Assembly: GCA_018066285.1 (NCBI GenBank) | Contig: JAGHRS010000014.1 | Coordinates: 1 to 39,111 of the forward strand | Reading direction: 5' to 3' | DNA from: Candidatus Treponema caballi | GTDB taxonomy: Bacteria; Spirochaetota; Spirochaetia; Treponematales; Treponemataceae | Length of the DNA stretch: 39,111 nt | In this document: positions 14,629 to 23,167 of the stretch, piece by piece | Layout of the letters: each line of letters begins with the position of its first letter | Numbering within the stretch: position 1 is the stretch's first letter | The notes under the pieces: generated by a model | What the model was told of the DNA's origin: nothing | The model's database searches: none | What the model saw: the letters and a program-made list of their open reading frames with translations, nothing else | Position numbers and translations under genes: made by a program

Positions 14629-16272
14629 TCAGATGTTGAACTTGATCTTCTTTCCGCAGCCTTCGTAATACTGCTTGCGGAGTTCCTTGACCTGTTCATC
14701 CTTAAGGTAATCTTCGAAGTTCATCATGCGGTCAATGATGCCGCCTGGTGTAATTTCGATGATGCGGTTTGCGATTGATGAGATGAACTCGTGGTCGTGG
14801 CTGTTGAACAGAACAACGCCAGGGAAGCGTACAAGACCTTCGTTGAGTGATGTGATTGCTTCCAGGTCAAGATGGTTCGTAGGTTCATCAAGGATGACAC
14901 AGTTTGCTCCCGAAAGCATAAGCTTAGAAAGCATGCAGCGTACTTTTTCGCCTCCGGAAAGAACCTTTACCGGCTTCAGTGACTCATCGCCACTGAAAAG
15001 CATGCGGCCAAGGAATCCGCGTACGTACGCATCATCCTGTTCCGGTGAGTACTGACGGAGCCAGTCTGTTATGTTCATGTCGTTCTGGAAGTACTTTGAG
15101 TTGTCAATGCCCATGTAGGTGTGCTTGACTGTCTGTCCCCAGAAGACTTCGCCTGAATCAGGCTTTACGTTACCGGTGATGATGTCGAAGAATGCTGACT
15201 TACTCTTGTGCTCAAGACCGACGAACGCAATCTTGTCTGTTCTGTTGACGGTCAGGTTGAAGTTTTTCAGCAGCTGGATGCCTTCAACGGTGTAGTTGAT
15301 GTCCTTTACGGTAAGGACGTTGTTGCCGATTTCGCGCTCCGGCTGGAAGCCGACGAACGGGAACTTTCTGCTTGTGACAGGCAATTCCTCAAGTGCGAGC
15401 TTATCGTAAATCTTCTTGCGGCTTGTAGCCTGCTTACTCTTTGCAGCGTTTGAAGCAAAGCGCAGGATGAACTCCTTCAAGTCCTTCATCTTCTCTTCGC
15501 GCTTCTTCTGCTGGTCCTTAGCCTGGCGCTGCATGATCTGGCTCATCTGATACCAGAAGTCGTAGTTGCCGCTGAACAGGCTGATTTTTCCGTAGTCGAT
15601 ATCGCAGATGTAGGTGCAGACTGTGTTCAGGAAGTGGCGGTCATGGCTTACGACGATGACGGTGTTCGGGAATTCGAGCAGGAAGTCTTCAAGCCAGTTG
15701 ATTGACTCAAGGTCAAGACCGTTCGTAGGCTCATCGAGAAGCAGCAGGTCCGGGTTTCCGAACAGTGCCTGTGCGAGAAGTACGCGGACTTTGCGGCTTT
15801 CATCAAGCTCGCTCATCTGGCGTTCGAAGTACTCTTCCTCAAGACCAAGACCACTGAGCATCTGCTCAATCTGGTTCTCAGCCTCCCATCCACCGAGTTC
15901 GCTGAACTCGCCTTCAAGCTCTGCTGAGCGCAGTCCGTCCTCTTCGGTAAAGTCTTCCTTTGCGTAGATGGCGTCGCGTTCCTTGCTGCATTCATACAGC
16001 TTGGGGTAACCCATGAGGACGGTGTCCTTTACGCTGTATTCATCGTATGCGAAGTGGTCCTGTTTCAGAACGGCCATGCGCTCGCCGGGAGTGATGATGA
16101 CCTGTCCGGCATCATGTTCCTGCTCACCGTCAAGGACTTTCAGAAACGTAGATTTTCCGGCGCCGTTTGCTCCAATAATTCCGTAACAGTTGCCTGGCGT
16201 AAACTTGAGGTTTACGTCTTTGAAAAGTGTGCGTTCGCCGAATTTAAGGCTGACGTCTGATACTGTAATCAC
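14629..16272 (-). CDS. ABC-F family ATPase, YbiT-like
   Basis: 547 residues with two ATP-binding cassettes and no membrane helices, as in ribosome-associated ABC-F proteins. Cassette 1 has Walker A GANGAGKST, a degenerate signature MSELDESRK, and Walker B LLLLDEPTNGLDLES with SHDRHFLNTV. The linker (about 240-300) is rich in Lys/Arg/Gln, as is the P-site tRNA interaction motif. Cassette 2 has signature LSGGEK and DEPTNHLDLEA, but its Walker A is GLEHKSKS rather than GxxGxGKS. The gene starts with GTG, eight bases after AAGGGG. It follows the DEAD-box helicase by twelve bases, so both are probably one transcript dealing with ribosomes or RNA. Closest named subgroup by motif is YbiT. Confidence 0.88.
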   Translation of the reverse strand: MITVSDVSLKFGERTLFKDVNLKFTPGNCYGIIGANGAGKSTFLKVLDGEQEHDAGQVIITPGERMAVLKQDHFAYDEYSVKDTVLMGYPKLYECSKERDAIYAKEDFTEEDGLRSAELEGEFSELGGWEAENQIEQMLSGLGLEEEYFERQMSELDESRKVRVLLAQALFGNPDLLLLDEPTNGLDLESINWLEDFLLEFPNTVIVVSHDRHFLNTVCTYICDIDYGKISLFSGNYDFWYQMSQIMQRQAKDQQKKREEKMKDLKEFILRFASNAAKSKQATSRKKIYDKLALEELPVTSRKFPFVGFQPEREIGNNVLTVKDINYTVEGIQLLKNFNLTVNRTDKIAFVGLEHKSKSAFFDIITGNVKPDSGEVFWGQTVKHTYMGIDNSKYFQNDMNITDWLRQYSPEQDDAYVRGFLGRMLFSGDESLKPVKVLSGGEKVRCMLSKLMLSGANCVILDEPTNHLDLEAITSLNEGLVRFPGVVLFNSHDHEFISSIANRIIEITPGGIIDRMMNFEDYLKDEQVKELRKQYYEGCGKKIKFNI

Positions 16273-16284
16273 GCTTGTATCCCC

Positions 16285-18021
16285 TTACTTGTTCTTCTTT
16301 TTTCCAAAAAGCTTCTGGATGATGCCCAGCATGCCGGCGCTGCCTTTCTTTGCTGCAGGCTTTGCGGCTGGTTTGTTCTGAGCCTTTCCTTTTCTTGAGC
16401 CGTTCTTCTCTGTCTTTGAAGAACCGCCAGAAAGGGAAGTTCCATTTGGTGCTGAAGGATGCTTTGCGCCTGTCTGCTGGTAGTTCTTTCCGCCTTTCCT
16501 GCCGCCCTTACCATTGCGCTTGTTCTGGCTTGATGTATTTGCAGTGCTTGAAGCAGAAGTGCCTTCTGCGCCGTACTTCTCTTTATAAAGCTTCATGCGC
16601 TCTTCAAAAGACATTGCTGAAAGCTCGGCCTCGAACTGCTGACGTTCTGCGCTTCTGTTGTATCCCTTGCGGTCATCACGGCGGTTTCCGTTTCCGCGGC
16701 GTTCTCCGTCGCGTCTCGCACCGTCACGGCGTCCATCACGTCTTCCACCGTCACGTCCACCACGACCATCGCGTCTTCCACCGTCGCGGCCACCGCGGTA
16801 ACCGTCACGGCCACGTCCGCCTCTTGAGTATGGGCGTTCTTCATCGTCATAGCGTTCTGTGTGGATGTACTGACCGGCGCTCTTGTCTTCTGCGAACATT
16901 TCTTCGCTTGCCATGCTTGCAGGAATAGGCTGCTCAATGTAGCGCTCGATTGCTGGCAGGCTGTAGACGTCCTGCTCAGAGCAGAATGTGTATGCTTTTC
17001 CGGACTTTCCTGCGCGTGCCGTTCTTCCGATGCGGTGTACGTAATTCTCTGCCTCGTTAGGCAGGTCGTAGTTGATGACCATTGCGAGGTCGTCAACATC
17101 AATACCGCGGGCTGCAACATCAGTTGCAACGAGGCAGGTGAGGGAACCGCTCTTGAAGCTTTCGAGCACCTGAAGTCTCTTTGACTGTGGCAGGTCACCG
17201 ATGATGAACTCAGCCTCAATGCCGTTAATCTTGAGTCTCTTTGCGATTACTTCGCAGCTTCTCTTTGTGTTGCAGAAAATGATGACGCTTTCAGGCTTCT
17301 CATTCTGCAGGATGCCGAGAAGGAGCTTTGTCTTGTCTTCGCTTCCAACGTGCAGCAGAACCTGATCAATCTCCTCAATGGTGATGTGCTCTGGTTCAAT
17401 AGTGATTTCCTTAGCTTCATCAGTGTATTCCCATGCCAGGTTCTTCACGTATGTGTTGAGCGTAGCGCTGAAGAGCATTGTCTGCCTCATGTTGCAGTCA
17501 GGCAGTACCTTGATGAGCTTTCTGAGGTCTGGGTAGAAACCCATGTCGAACATGCGGTCTGCTTCATCAACGACGAGGAATGCGACCTGTGAAAGGTCCA
17601 TCTTGCCTGATTCCTGCAGGTCGATGACGCGGCCCGGAGTTCCTACGATGATGTCGACGCCGTTCTTAAGGACCTGTGTCTGGCGCTCGTAGCCGACACC
17701 GCCATAGAAGCAGCCTGTCTTAAAGTGTGTTCCTGAAGAAAGGGTGCGGGCCTCTTCCTCAACCTGAACGGCGAGCTCACGTGTCGGAACCATGATGAGG
17801 GCAGTCTTGCCCTTGAGTTCCGGCTTTGTAAGCATCTGCTGAATCATCAGTGTAAGAAATGCTGCTGTTTTACCTGTTCCAGTCTGTGACTGTACATACA
17901 AATCGGCTCCGCTGAGCCCTTCGTTCAGAACCTGTTCCTGAACGGGAGTGCAGGTCTCGTAACCTGCCTGCTGCAGCCCCTTCATGAGGTCTGCATGCAG
18001 ATTGAATTCTGTAAAGTTCAT
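16285..18021 (-). CDS. DEAD-box ATP-dependent RNA helicase
   Basis: 578 residues. The helicase core has the Q motif (F2-T-E-F with TPVQEQ), SQTGTGKT at 45-52, PTRELA, TPGR, DEAD at 152-155, SAT, RGID and HRIGRTAR. The C-terminal third is a disordered Arg/Gly/Asp tail (GGRDGGRRDGRGGRDGG and similar) typical of RNA chaperone tails in RhlE/CsdA-like proteins. It unwinds RNA duplexes in ribosome assembly or RNA decay, often under cold stress. The upstream 175 bases contain a TATTAT-like -10. GGAAGG lies just before the ATG. It is the first gene of a pair with the ABC-F ATPase. Confidence 0.93.
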   Translation of the reverse strand: MNFTEFNLHADLMKGLQQAGYETCTPVQEQVLNEGLSGADLYVQSQTGTGKTAAFLTLMIQQMLTKPELKGKTALIMVPTRELAVQVEEEARTLSSGTHFKTGCFYGGVGYERQTQVLKNGVDIIVGTPGRVIDLQESGKMDLSQVAFLVVDEADRMFDMGFYPDLRKLIKVLPDCNMRQTMLFSATLNTYVKNLAWEYTDEAKEITIEPEHITIEEIDQVLLHVGSEDKTKLLLGILQNEKPESVIIFCNTKRSCEVIAKRLKINGIEAEFIIGDLPQSKRLQVLESFKSGSLTCLVATDVAARGIDVDDLAMVINYDLPNEAENYVHRIGRTARAGKSGKAYTFCSEQDVYSLPAIERYIEQPIPASMASEEMFAEDKSAGQYIHTERYDDEERPYSRGGRGRDGYRGGRDGGRRDGRGGRDGGRRDGRRDGARRDGERRGNGNRRDDRKGYNRSAERQQFEAELSAMSFEERMKLYKEKYGAEGTSASSTANTSSQNKRNGKGGRKGGKNYQQTGAKHPSAPNGTSLSGGSSKTEKNGSRKGKAQNKPAAKPAAKKGSAGMLGIIQKLFGKKKNK

Positions 18022-18196
18022 GTGCCTTCCGGTTGCCTGGCGCCTTAGTCCAGGTCTTTTAATATCTCTATGTCTATAATAGGAAATGCTTGTAAAACGT
18101 TGCTTTAAAGTACACTTTTTTGAGAAAAAAGTAAATATATGAAGGAATTCCGCATGACTACTTCCAAGAAATGACGAAAAAAGCTATATTTCACTC

Positions 18197-19363
18197 ATGA
18201 TAATCCACGAGACGGATAGGATGGATGCCACATATGAAACGCTTGCCATACCCGAAGCAGGTTCAACCTGCGTTGTAGGACTTTCTGGCGGCGTTGATTC
18301 AGCACTGACAGCCATGCTCTTAAAAGAGAAGGGGTGCCGTGTCATCGGTGTCACCATGTCCAAGTGGACCGGCGATCTAGATCTGCCTTCAGGCGTTGAA
18401 GGCATGAAAGGCTCCTGCTACGGACCTGACGAAGAAAAAGACATTGCCGCCTGCAAAGCGTTCTGCGCGGAACAGGGCTTTGAATATCACGTCATTCCGG
18501 TGGGAGAAGCGTATCACCGCGAAGTGCTTGAGTACTTCAAGGATGAGTACCGCGCCGGCCGTACGCCTAATCCGTGCATCCGCTGCAACCCGCTCGTGAA
18601 GTTCGGCGCCATGATTGAGGGTGTCCGCGCTCTCGGCATTCAGTTCGACTACTTCTGCACCGGCCATTACGCACGTATCGTGAAAGACGCAGATGGCGGC
18701 CTTTTCATACAGTCAGCTGAAGACAGCACCAAGGACCAGGCGTACTTCCTGTACCGTCTGCCTCAGGAAACGCTTTCTTTCGTGCGCTTTCCGCTCGGCA
18801 CATACGAGAAAAAGGCTGTCGTCGCCATGGCTCGCGAACGGAACTTAGCCGCCGCCGGCCGTGCTGAAAGCCAGGATTTCGTGCCGCCTGAATACTTGGA
18901 CGTCATCTTCTCAGATAAGCCGCCTGTTCCCGGCGACATAGTTGATCTTGACGGAAAAAAGCTCGGTACGCACCGCGGCATTGAATACTACACGATCGGC
19001 CAGAGAAGGGGACTGGGCGTTTCTTCAAGCAGGCCGCTTTACGTGCATTCAATAGATGCCGCCAATAACCGCGTCGTACTTGCAGACAACGATGACCTTC
19101 TTGAAGCAGGACTCGTTGCAGGTGACTGGATGTGGGGCGGCGGCGCTGCTCCAAAAGAAGCGTTCAGAGCGCTCGTAAAGATACGCCTCGCATCCCGTCC
19201 TGTGGAAGCAACAATCGCGCCGGTTCCTGCTTCTGAAAGCGGATTATGGGAAATCCGCTTCGAAAATAAGCAGCGGGCAGTTGCCCCTGGACAGTCTGCA
19301 GTAGTATATTACAAGGGTATCATTTTGGGAGGCGGGATAATATCCCGTGCAATTCATGAGTAG
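18197..19363 (+). CDS. mnmA: tRNA-specific 2-thiouridylase, variant active site
   Basis: 388 residues. The enzyme transfers sulfur to C2 of U34 in tRNA Lys/Glu/Gln. The PP-loop SGGVDS (about 30-35) activates the uridine with ATP. GRTPNPCIRCN carries Cys127 and Cys130, TGHYARI follows, and YTIGQRRGLGV marks the central domain. The second catalytic cysteine of E. coli MnmA (in GICFIG) is absent: this protein reads AESQDFV, placing Asp227 there. Conversely the Asp of E. coli NPDILCN is Cys127 here. Cys154 in YFCTGHY is an extra candidate. The start is uncertain; an internal ATG at 18221 has GGATAGG ahead. The stop overlaps the nifS start by eight bases. Confidence 0.88.
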   Translation: MIIHETDRMDATYETLAIPEAGSTCVVGLSGGVDSALTAMLLKEKGCRVIGVTMSKWTGDLDLPSGVEGMKGSCYGPDEEKDIAACKAFCAEQGFEYHVIPVGEAYHREVLEYFKDEYRAGRTPNPCIRCNPLVKFGAMIEGVRALGIQFDYFCTGHYARIVKDADGGLFIQSAEDSTKDQAYFLYRLPQETLSFVRFPLGTYEKKAVVAMARERNLAAAGRAESQDFVPPEYLDVIFSDKPPVPGDIVDLDGKKLGTHRGIEYYTIGQRRGLGVSSSRPLYVHSIDAANNRVVLADNDDLLEAGLVAGDWMWGGGAAPKEAFRALVKIRLASRPVEATIAPVPASESGLWEIRFENKQRAVAPGQSAVVYYKGIILGGGIISRAIHE

Positions 19364-20516
19364 AATATATTTTGATTACAATGCAACCACACCGCTTTCA
19401 CCTGAGGTGCTGGGATTCTATACCGAAGAGCTTGCAAAGTACGCAAACGCATCGAGTCTTCATGAAGACGGCCGCGCAGCCTGGAAAGACATTCAGAAGG
19501 CGCGTGAACAGGTTGCTTCCCTGGTCAACGTAAATGCCGATGAAATCTTCTTCACGTCAGGCGGTTCCGAGTCAAACAACACCGTGCTCAACACCATGCT
19601 TGATGAAGGAAAGAAGCGCGGCAGAAACGTCATCGTCACCTCAAAGATAGAACATCCGTGTGTGCTTGAAGCGTCAAAGCGCCTGGCATCTTTCGGCATG
19701 GAAGTCATTTACCTCGGTGTTGACGGCGACGGTGTCATCCTCATGGATGAATACAAGGCCGCCCTTGCAAAGAAGCCGGTCCTCGTTTCCATCATGACCG
19801 CCAACAACGAGATCGGCACCGTTCAGGACATAAAGACGCTGTGCGCCATGGCTCATGAAGCAGGCGCGCTTTTCCATACAGACGCCGTTCAGGCTGCCGG
19901 TAAGATTCCGGTAGACCTTCGCGACTGGGATGTAGACTACGCTACGTTCAGCGGCCACAAGATTTACGGTCCTAAAGGCGTCGGTGGTCTGTTCGTAAAG
20001 GAGGGCAACCCGATTGCGCCGCTTATCCGCGGTGGACATCAGGAAAAGGGTGTCCGCGCCGGTACCTACAACGCACCTGCAATAGCTGCTTACGGCTACG
20101 CAGCAGAGCTTGCAAAAAAGGACATTGAGTTTTACGGAAGCCACACACGCGCACTCCGTAACCGCCTGAGAGACGGCCTTCTTGCAAAGATACCGGACAT
20201 CAAGGTGAACGGACACCCGGAAAACGTACTTCCGAACACGCTCGACGTGTCATTCCCAGGTGCGGAAGGCGAAGCAATCCTGCTTCATCTTGACCTGCTC
20301 GGCGTTGACGTTTCAACAGGATCTGCCTGTGCATCGGGAAGTCTTGAGCCGTCACATGTCCTTATGGCAACAGGCCTTGGCCCGGAACTTGCACACGGCT
20401 CAATCCGCTTCAGTTTCGGCAAGTACAACACAGAAGAAGAAGTTGATTACGTGCTTGAAAAGTTCCCGCCGGTAATCGAAACGCTCAGAAAAATGAGCAC
20501 CGTATATAACGCTTAG
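19356..20516 (+). CDS. nifS: Cysteine desulfurase, NifS/IscS class
   Basis: 386 residues from the ATG at 19356, which gives the family-typical MSRIYFDYNATTPL. A GTG at 19347 is also in frame. The PLP-binding lysine is Lys202 in SGHKIYGPKG, and the sulfur-accepting cysteine is Cys325 in TGSACASGSLEPSH on the mobile loop. It takes sulfur from L-cysteine and passes it as persulfide to partners, here probably both NifU (encoded next) for Fe-S clusters and MnmA (upstream, overlapping) for tRNA thiolation. GGAGGCGGG precedes the start but is part of a small hairpin with TATCCC. Confidence 0.93.
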   Translation: MSRIYFDYNATTPLSPEVLGFYTEELAKYANASSLHEDGRAAWKDIQKAREQVASLVNVNADEIFFTSGGSESNNTVLNTMLDEGKKRGRNVIVTSKIEHPCVLEASKRLASFGMEVIYLGVDGDGVILMDEYKAALAKKPVLVSIMTANNEIGTVQDIKTLCAMAHEAGALFHTDAVQAAGKIPVDLRDWDVDYATFSGHKIYGPKGVGGLFVKEGNPIAPLIRGGHQEKGVRAGTYNAPAIAAYGYAAELAKKDIEFYGSHTRALRNRLRDGLLAKIPDIKVNGHPENVLPNTLDVSFPGAEGEAILLHLDLLGVDVSTGSACASGSLEPSHVLMATGLGPELAHGSIRFSFGKYNTEEEVDYVLEKFPPVIETLRKMSTVYNA

Positions 20517-20549
20517 TAAAGTAAGTTCCATATCAAGGAGTTTTTTTAT

Positions 20550-21152
20550 ATGAATATTGAAGAATGGCTCTACAGCCCTATAGTTAAAGATCACTTCATG
20601 AATCCTAAGAACGTTCTCATGGAAGATGAGGCAAGCTGGCCATGTGACGGCCGCGGAATCGTCGGAAACATCAAGTGCGGCGACCAGATGCTCATCCTTA
20701 TCCGCGTAAAAGACGGAAAAATTACCGACTGCCGCTGGAAGACATACGGCTGTGCAAGTGCAATCGCCTCAACATCAATCCTTTCAGAAGCAATCAAGGG
20801 CATGCCTCTTGAAGAAGCATACTGCTTGAAGCCGCAGGATATCGTCGCAAAGCTCGGCGGTCTTCCTGACAACAAGATTCACTGCTCCGTGCTCGGTGAC
20901 AAGGCTCTGCGCGCTGCAATCGACGATTACACTGAAAAGAACGGACTTCCGTCATACAAGGGAAAGGAGCAGGTCGAAGTCATCTGCACCTGCCTTGGCG
21001 TAACAGACAAAGACCTTGAAGAGGCCTTCAAAGACGGTGCCCGTACCTGGGAAGACCTGCAGTCACGCACAAAGATCGGCTCTGCCTGTGGCGGATGCAA
21101 GGACCGTGCAATGGAAAAGATGCACGAGTTCGAGCACCTGTACGGAGAGTAA
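20550..21152 (+). CDS. nifU: NifU-type Fe-S scaffold (IscU plus BFD-like domain)
   Basis: 200 residues. The N-terminal IscU domain (1-125) carries the scaffold cysteines Cys43, Cys68 and Cys112, with Asp45 next to the first. The C-terminal part (about 140-190) has CTCLGV (Cys146, Cys148) and SACGGC (Cys180, Cys183), the permanent [2Fe-2S] site of NifU proteins. The third, Nfu-like domain of full-length NifU is missing, so this is the two-domain form. AAGGAG lies nine bases before the ATG and the gene follows nifS by 33 bases. It builds clusters from sulfur supplied by NifS. A strong terminator closes the operon. Confidence 0.93.
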   Translation: MNIEEWLYSPIVKDHFMNPKNVLMEDEASWPCDGRGIVGNIKCGDQMLILIRVKDGKITDCRWKTYGCASAIASTSILSEAIKGMPLEEAYCLKPQDIVAKLGGLPDNKIHCSVLGDKALRAAIDDYTEKNGLPSYKGKEQVEVICTCLGVTDKDLEEAFKDGARTWEDLQSRTKIGSACGGCKDRAMEKMHEFEHLYGE

Positions 21153-21157
21153 TTCAC

Positions 21158-21187
21158 AAGGCCCGCAATGATGTGGGCCTTTTTTTT
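21158..21187 (+). terminator. Terminator of mnmA-nifS-nifU
   Basis: AAGGCCCGCA and TGTGGGCCTT form a stem around ATGA, followed by a run of eight T. Confidence 0.9.
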
Positions 21188-21298
21188 GCGGATTCTACCG
21201 CAATTCTACTTCTGAGGGGTGTTAATCCTGTTTCACGGATTATACGCTTGAATCAGAAACGCTGCGGATGACGCAGAGTTTTTTACAGGAGAACACAA

Positions 21299-22237
21299 AT
21301 GGATCAGGTAAAAATCGGAAAATACCTCTCAGAAAAAAGAAAACAACTCGGACTCACTCAGACTCAGCTGGCTGAAAAACTCAACATGAGCGACAAGTCT
21401 GTGTCAAAATGGGAGCGCGGCATCTGCCTGCCGGATGTATCGCTCTATCAGGAACTGTGCTCAATTCTCGGCATAACTGTAAACGAGTTTCTAGCAGGCG
21501 AGGATATCAGTTCTGATAATCTTGGAAAAAAAGCAGAAGACACAATCATACAGGTGGCCGAAGACAGCAAGCAGCGTCAGAAGCAGCTTAAGCGGATAGC
21601 AGGTGTTTTCATTACAGTTGCCGTAATTGCTCTGTGCACATTGCTTATGGTGCTTTGTCTTCCTGAAAAAGACACAGGTCCCCGTAACTATCTTGAACAG
21701 GTCTGTGATTCCAGTGTCGATATGTACTCCCTGCTATCCGGGCAGAATGCATACGTATTCAAATATGTAATCCCGGATGAGTATTATTCCCTGGAACTCT
21801 GCTGTACGGAATATGCTGATGGAAAGGTTGTCAAACAGGAAACACTGTTTGGCATGGGCGAAGACTACAACAATGTTCCCCACGAAGGTACCATCATTTT
21901 GGTGTTTGATCCTGAAGAATATACCATACGTGTACTGATGACGGATGCAGACGGTTCGACATCATTGAATTGGCCTGTTTTACAGGATGTATCCGACAGA
22001 CAATGGTTGATGCGTTCATTTTCTGAGATTGGAATTACTACACCCTCAAAAGGTGAGCCATACAGGAAAAAGGCCGTAAAAATTGGTGAAGAGTGTGGAA
22101 TCGGTGCTTTCGTTTTCGGCAGGCACATATTGCATTCTGTATGTGCTGATGATTTGAACGGTTCTGATTCAATTGGCGTAGAGCATTTAAGGGAAAATGA
22201 TTACGCCTGTTATTTCTCGCTGATTACTGAAAAATAA
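21299..22237 (+). CDS. Membrane-anchored XRE-family regulator
   Basis: 312 residues. An N-terminal XRE HTH (about 6-60) reads IGKYLSEKRKQLGLTQTQL, with NMSDKSVSKWERG as recognition helix. A linker rich in Lys/Gln follows, then one transmembrane helix (about 100-120, VFITVAVIALCTLLMVLC), and a C-terminal extracytoplasmic domain of about 190 residues that I do not recognise. The layout suggests direct signal transfer from outside to DNA. AGGAGA is seven bases before the ATG. It is transcribed alone between two terminators. The regulated genes are unknown. Confidence 0.8.
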   Translation: MDQVKIGKYLSEKRKQLGLTQTQLAEKLNMSDKSVSKWERGICLPDVSLYQELCSILGITVNEFLAGEDISSDNLGKKAEDTIIQVAEDSKQRQKQLKRIAGVFITVAVIALCTLLMVLCLPEKDTGPRNYLEQVCDSSVDMYSLLSGQNAYVFKYVIPDEYYSLELCCTEYADGKVVKQETLFGMGEDYNNVPHEGTIILVFDPEEYTIRVLMTDADGSTSLNWPVLQDVSDRQWLMRSFSEIGITTPSKGEPYRKKAVKIGEECGIGAFVFGRHILHSVCADDLNGSDSIGVEHLRENDYACYFSLITEK

Positions 22238-22269
22238 AAAAAACGCAAATCTGCGGACCTTTTTTCTGA

Positions 22270-22300
22270 AAGCCTGGCTTACACGAGCCGGGCTTTTTTA
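22270..22300. terminator. Bidirectional terminator
   Basis: AAGCCTGGCT and AGCCGGGCTT pair (one G-T wobble) around TACACG, followed by a T-run on the plus strand. It separates the convergent XRE gene and the M23-like gene. A smaller CGCA-AATC-TGCG stem with T-run lies just upstream. Confidence 0.8.
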
Positions 22301-23167
22301 TCAATACACTTCGACGCGGTATGTGGCTGTCTTTGTGTTTCCGAAGATGTCGCTTACGTCAATGCTGACGGTGTTCACGCCTTTTGAGAAGATTACTTCA
22401 GCAACAAGCTGTCTGCTTTCATCAGGGTAGATGTCTTCGTAAGAATAGTTTACGTTGTTGCGCTTTCCGGTAAAGCAGAGTTTGTTGTTGTCCTGAATGA
22501 GCACGTCGTAGGTTATGGTTTCAACAAGCGCACCGTTTATGGAAACGCTTGTCTGATAGGTCATTCCTGATTTCTGTCTGTCAATGTACAGCTTGTACAC
22601 GCCTGCCTGAACACGGACTCCGTTTGCAACTGCAGTTTTCTGTTCCTGCCTGTTGAACACTGCCGGGTTTGTTATTGTCATAGTCCGCTTGAATGATGTC
22701 TGTGACATCAGGACAAAAGGATTGATGATGGTATTCCTGTCACAGTCAATAACCTGGAATTCAAGACAGTTCTTACCTTTCTGCCATCCTGAAAATCCGC
22801 TTACTCCAAGTTCCTTTCCTTTGCTGACGGTTTCGGAATCCTCATTCAGATATATCTCTTCAAGATTTCCGTAAACGGTCATCATGTTGTTTGAATGTTC
22901 CAGGATGACTGCGTTTCCAAGGGTTGACTGAAACCAGCCAAAGTCAACAAGCCCCGCATCTATGGTGATGAGATGGGTTCCGTCATCTGCTGCTGTTATT
23001 GTATCCGGGTTTTCGAAAATGAGGGAATTGATGAACGCTTCATTACGGGATTGTCCGAAAAACTGAGAAAAGTTTTCTTTTTCTGCAGAGAGTTCCTGAG
23101 GCCATTCAAAAGCAAAAAGTGTAACAGCTGTTATCAGTAAAAGGATGATGCTTACAGTCTTTTTCAT
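22301..23167 (-). CDS. Degenerate M23 (LytM)-like exported protein
   Basis: 288 residues with signal peptide MKKTVSIILLLITAVTLFAF. Residues about 50-155 follow the LytM/M23 fold pattern: TITAADDGT, NAVILEHSNNMMTVYGNL, SKGKELGVSGFSG, and LEFQV then NPFVLM. Active enzymes have HxxxD and HxH zinc ligands. Here the first is missing and LHFEV is replaced by LEFQV, so it is probably a non-catalytic binding or regulatory homologue, like EnvC/NlpD-type amidase activators. The C-terminal half is beta-rich and ends SIDVSDIFGNTKTATYRVEV, resembling an Ig-like fold. The start overlaps the preceding gene by four bases, so they are coupled. Confidence 0.65.
   Translation of the reverse strand: MKKTVSIILLLITAVTLFAFEWPQELSAEKENFSQFFGQSRNEAFINSLIFENPDTITAADDGTHLITIDAGLVDFGWFQSTLGNAVILEHSNNMMTVYGNLEEIYLNEDSETVSKGKELGVSGFSGWQKGKNCLEFQVIDCDRNTIINPFVLMSQTSFKRTMTITNPAVFNRQEQKTAVANGVRVQAGVYKLYIDRQKSGMTYQTSVSINGALVETITYDVLIQDNNKLCFTGKRNNVNYSYEDIYPDESRQLVAEVIFSKGVNTVSIDVSDIFGNTKTATYRVEVY

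Noticed and set aside
18022-18196. Riboswitch or cold-shock leader between the helicase and mnmA
   Set aside because: Only a weak CCTGG/CCAGG stem and an A/T-rich stretch are visible; no known aptamer pattern.
19228-19250. GCTTCTGAAAGCG in mnmA as another copy of the 27-bp repeat
   Set aside because: Only 13 bases match, and the encoded residues fall in an ordinary variable part of MnmA; chance or codon bias is sufficient.
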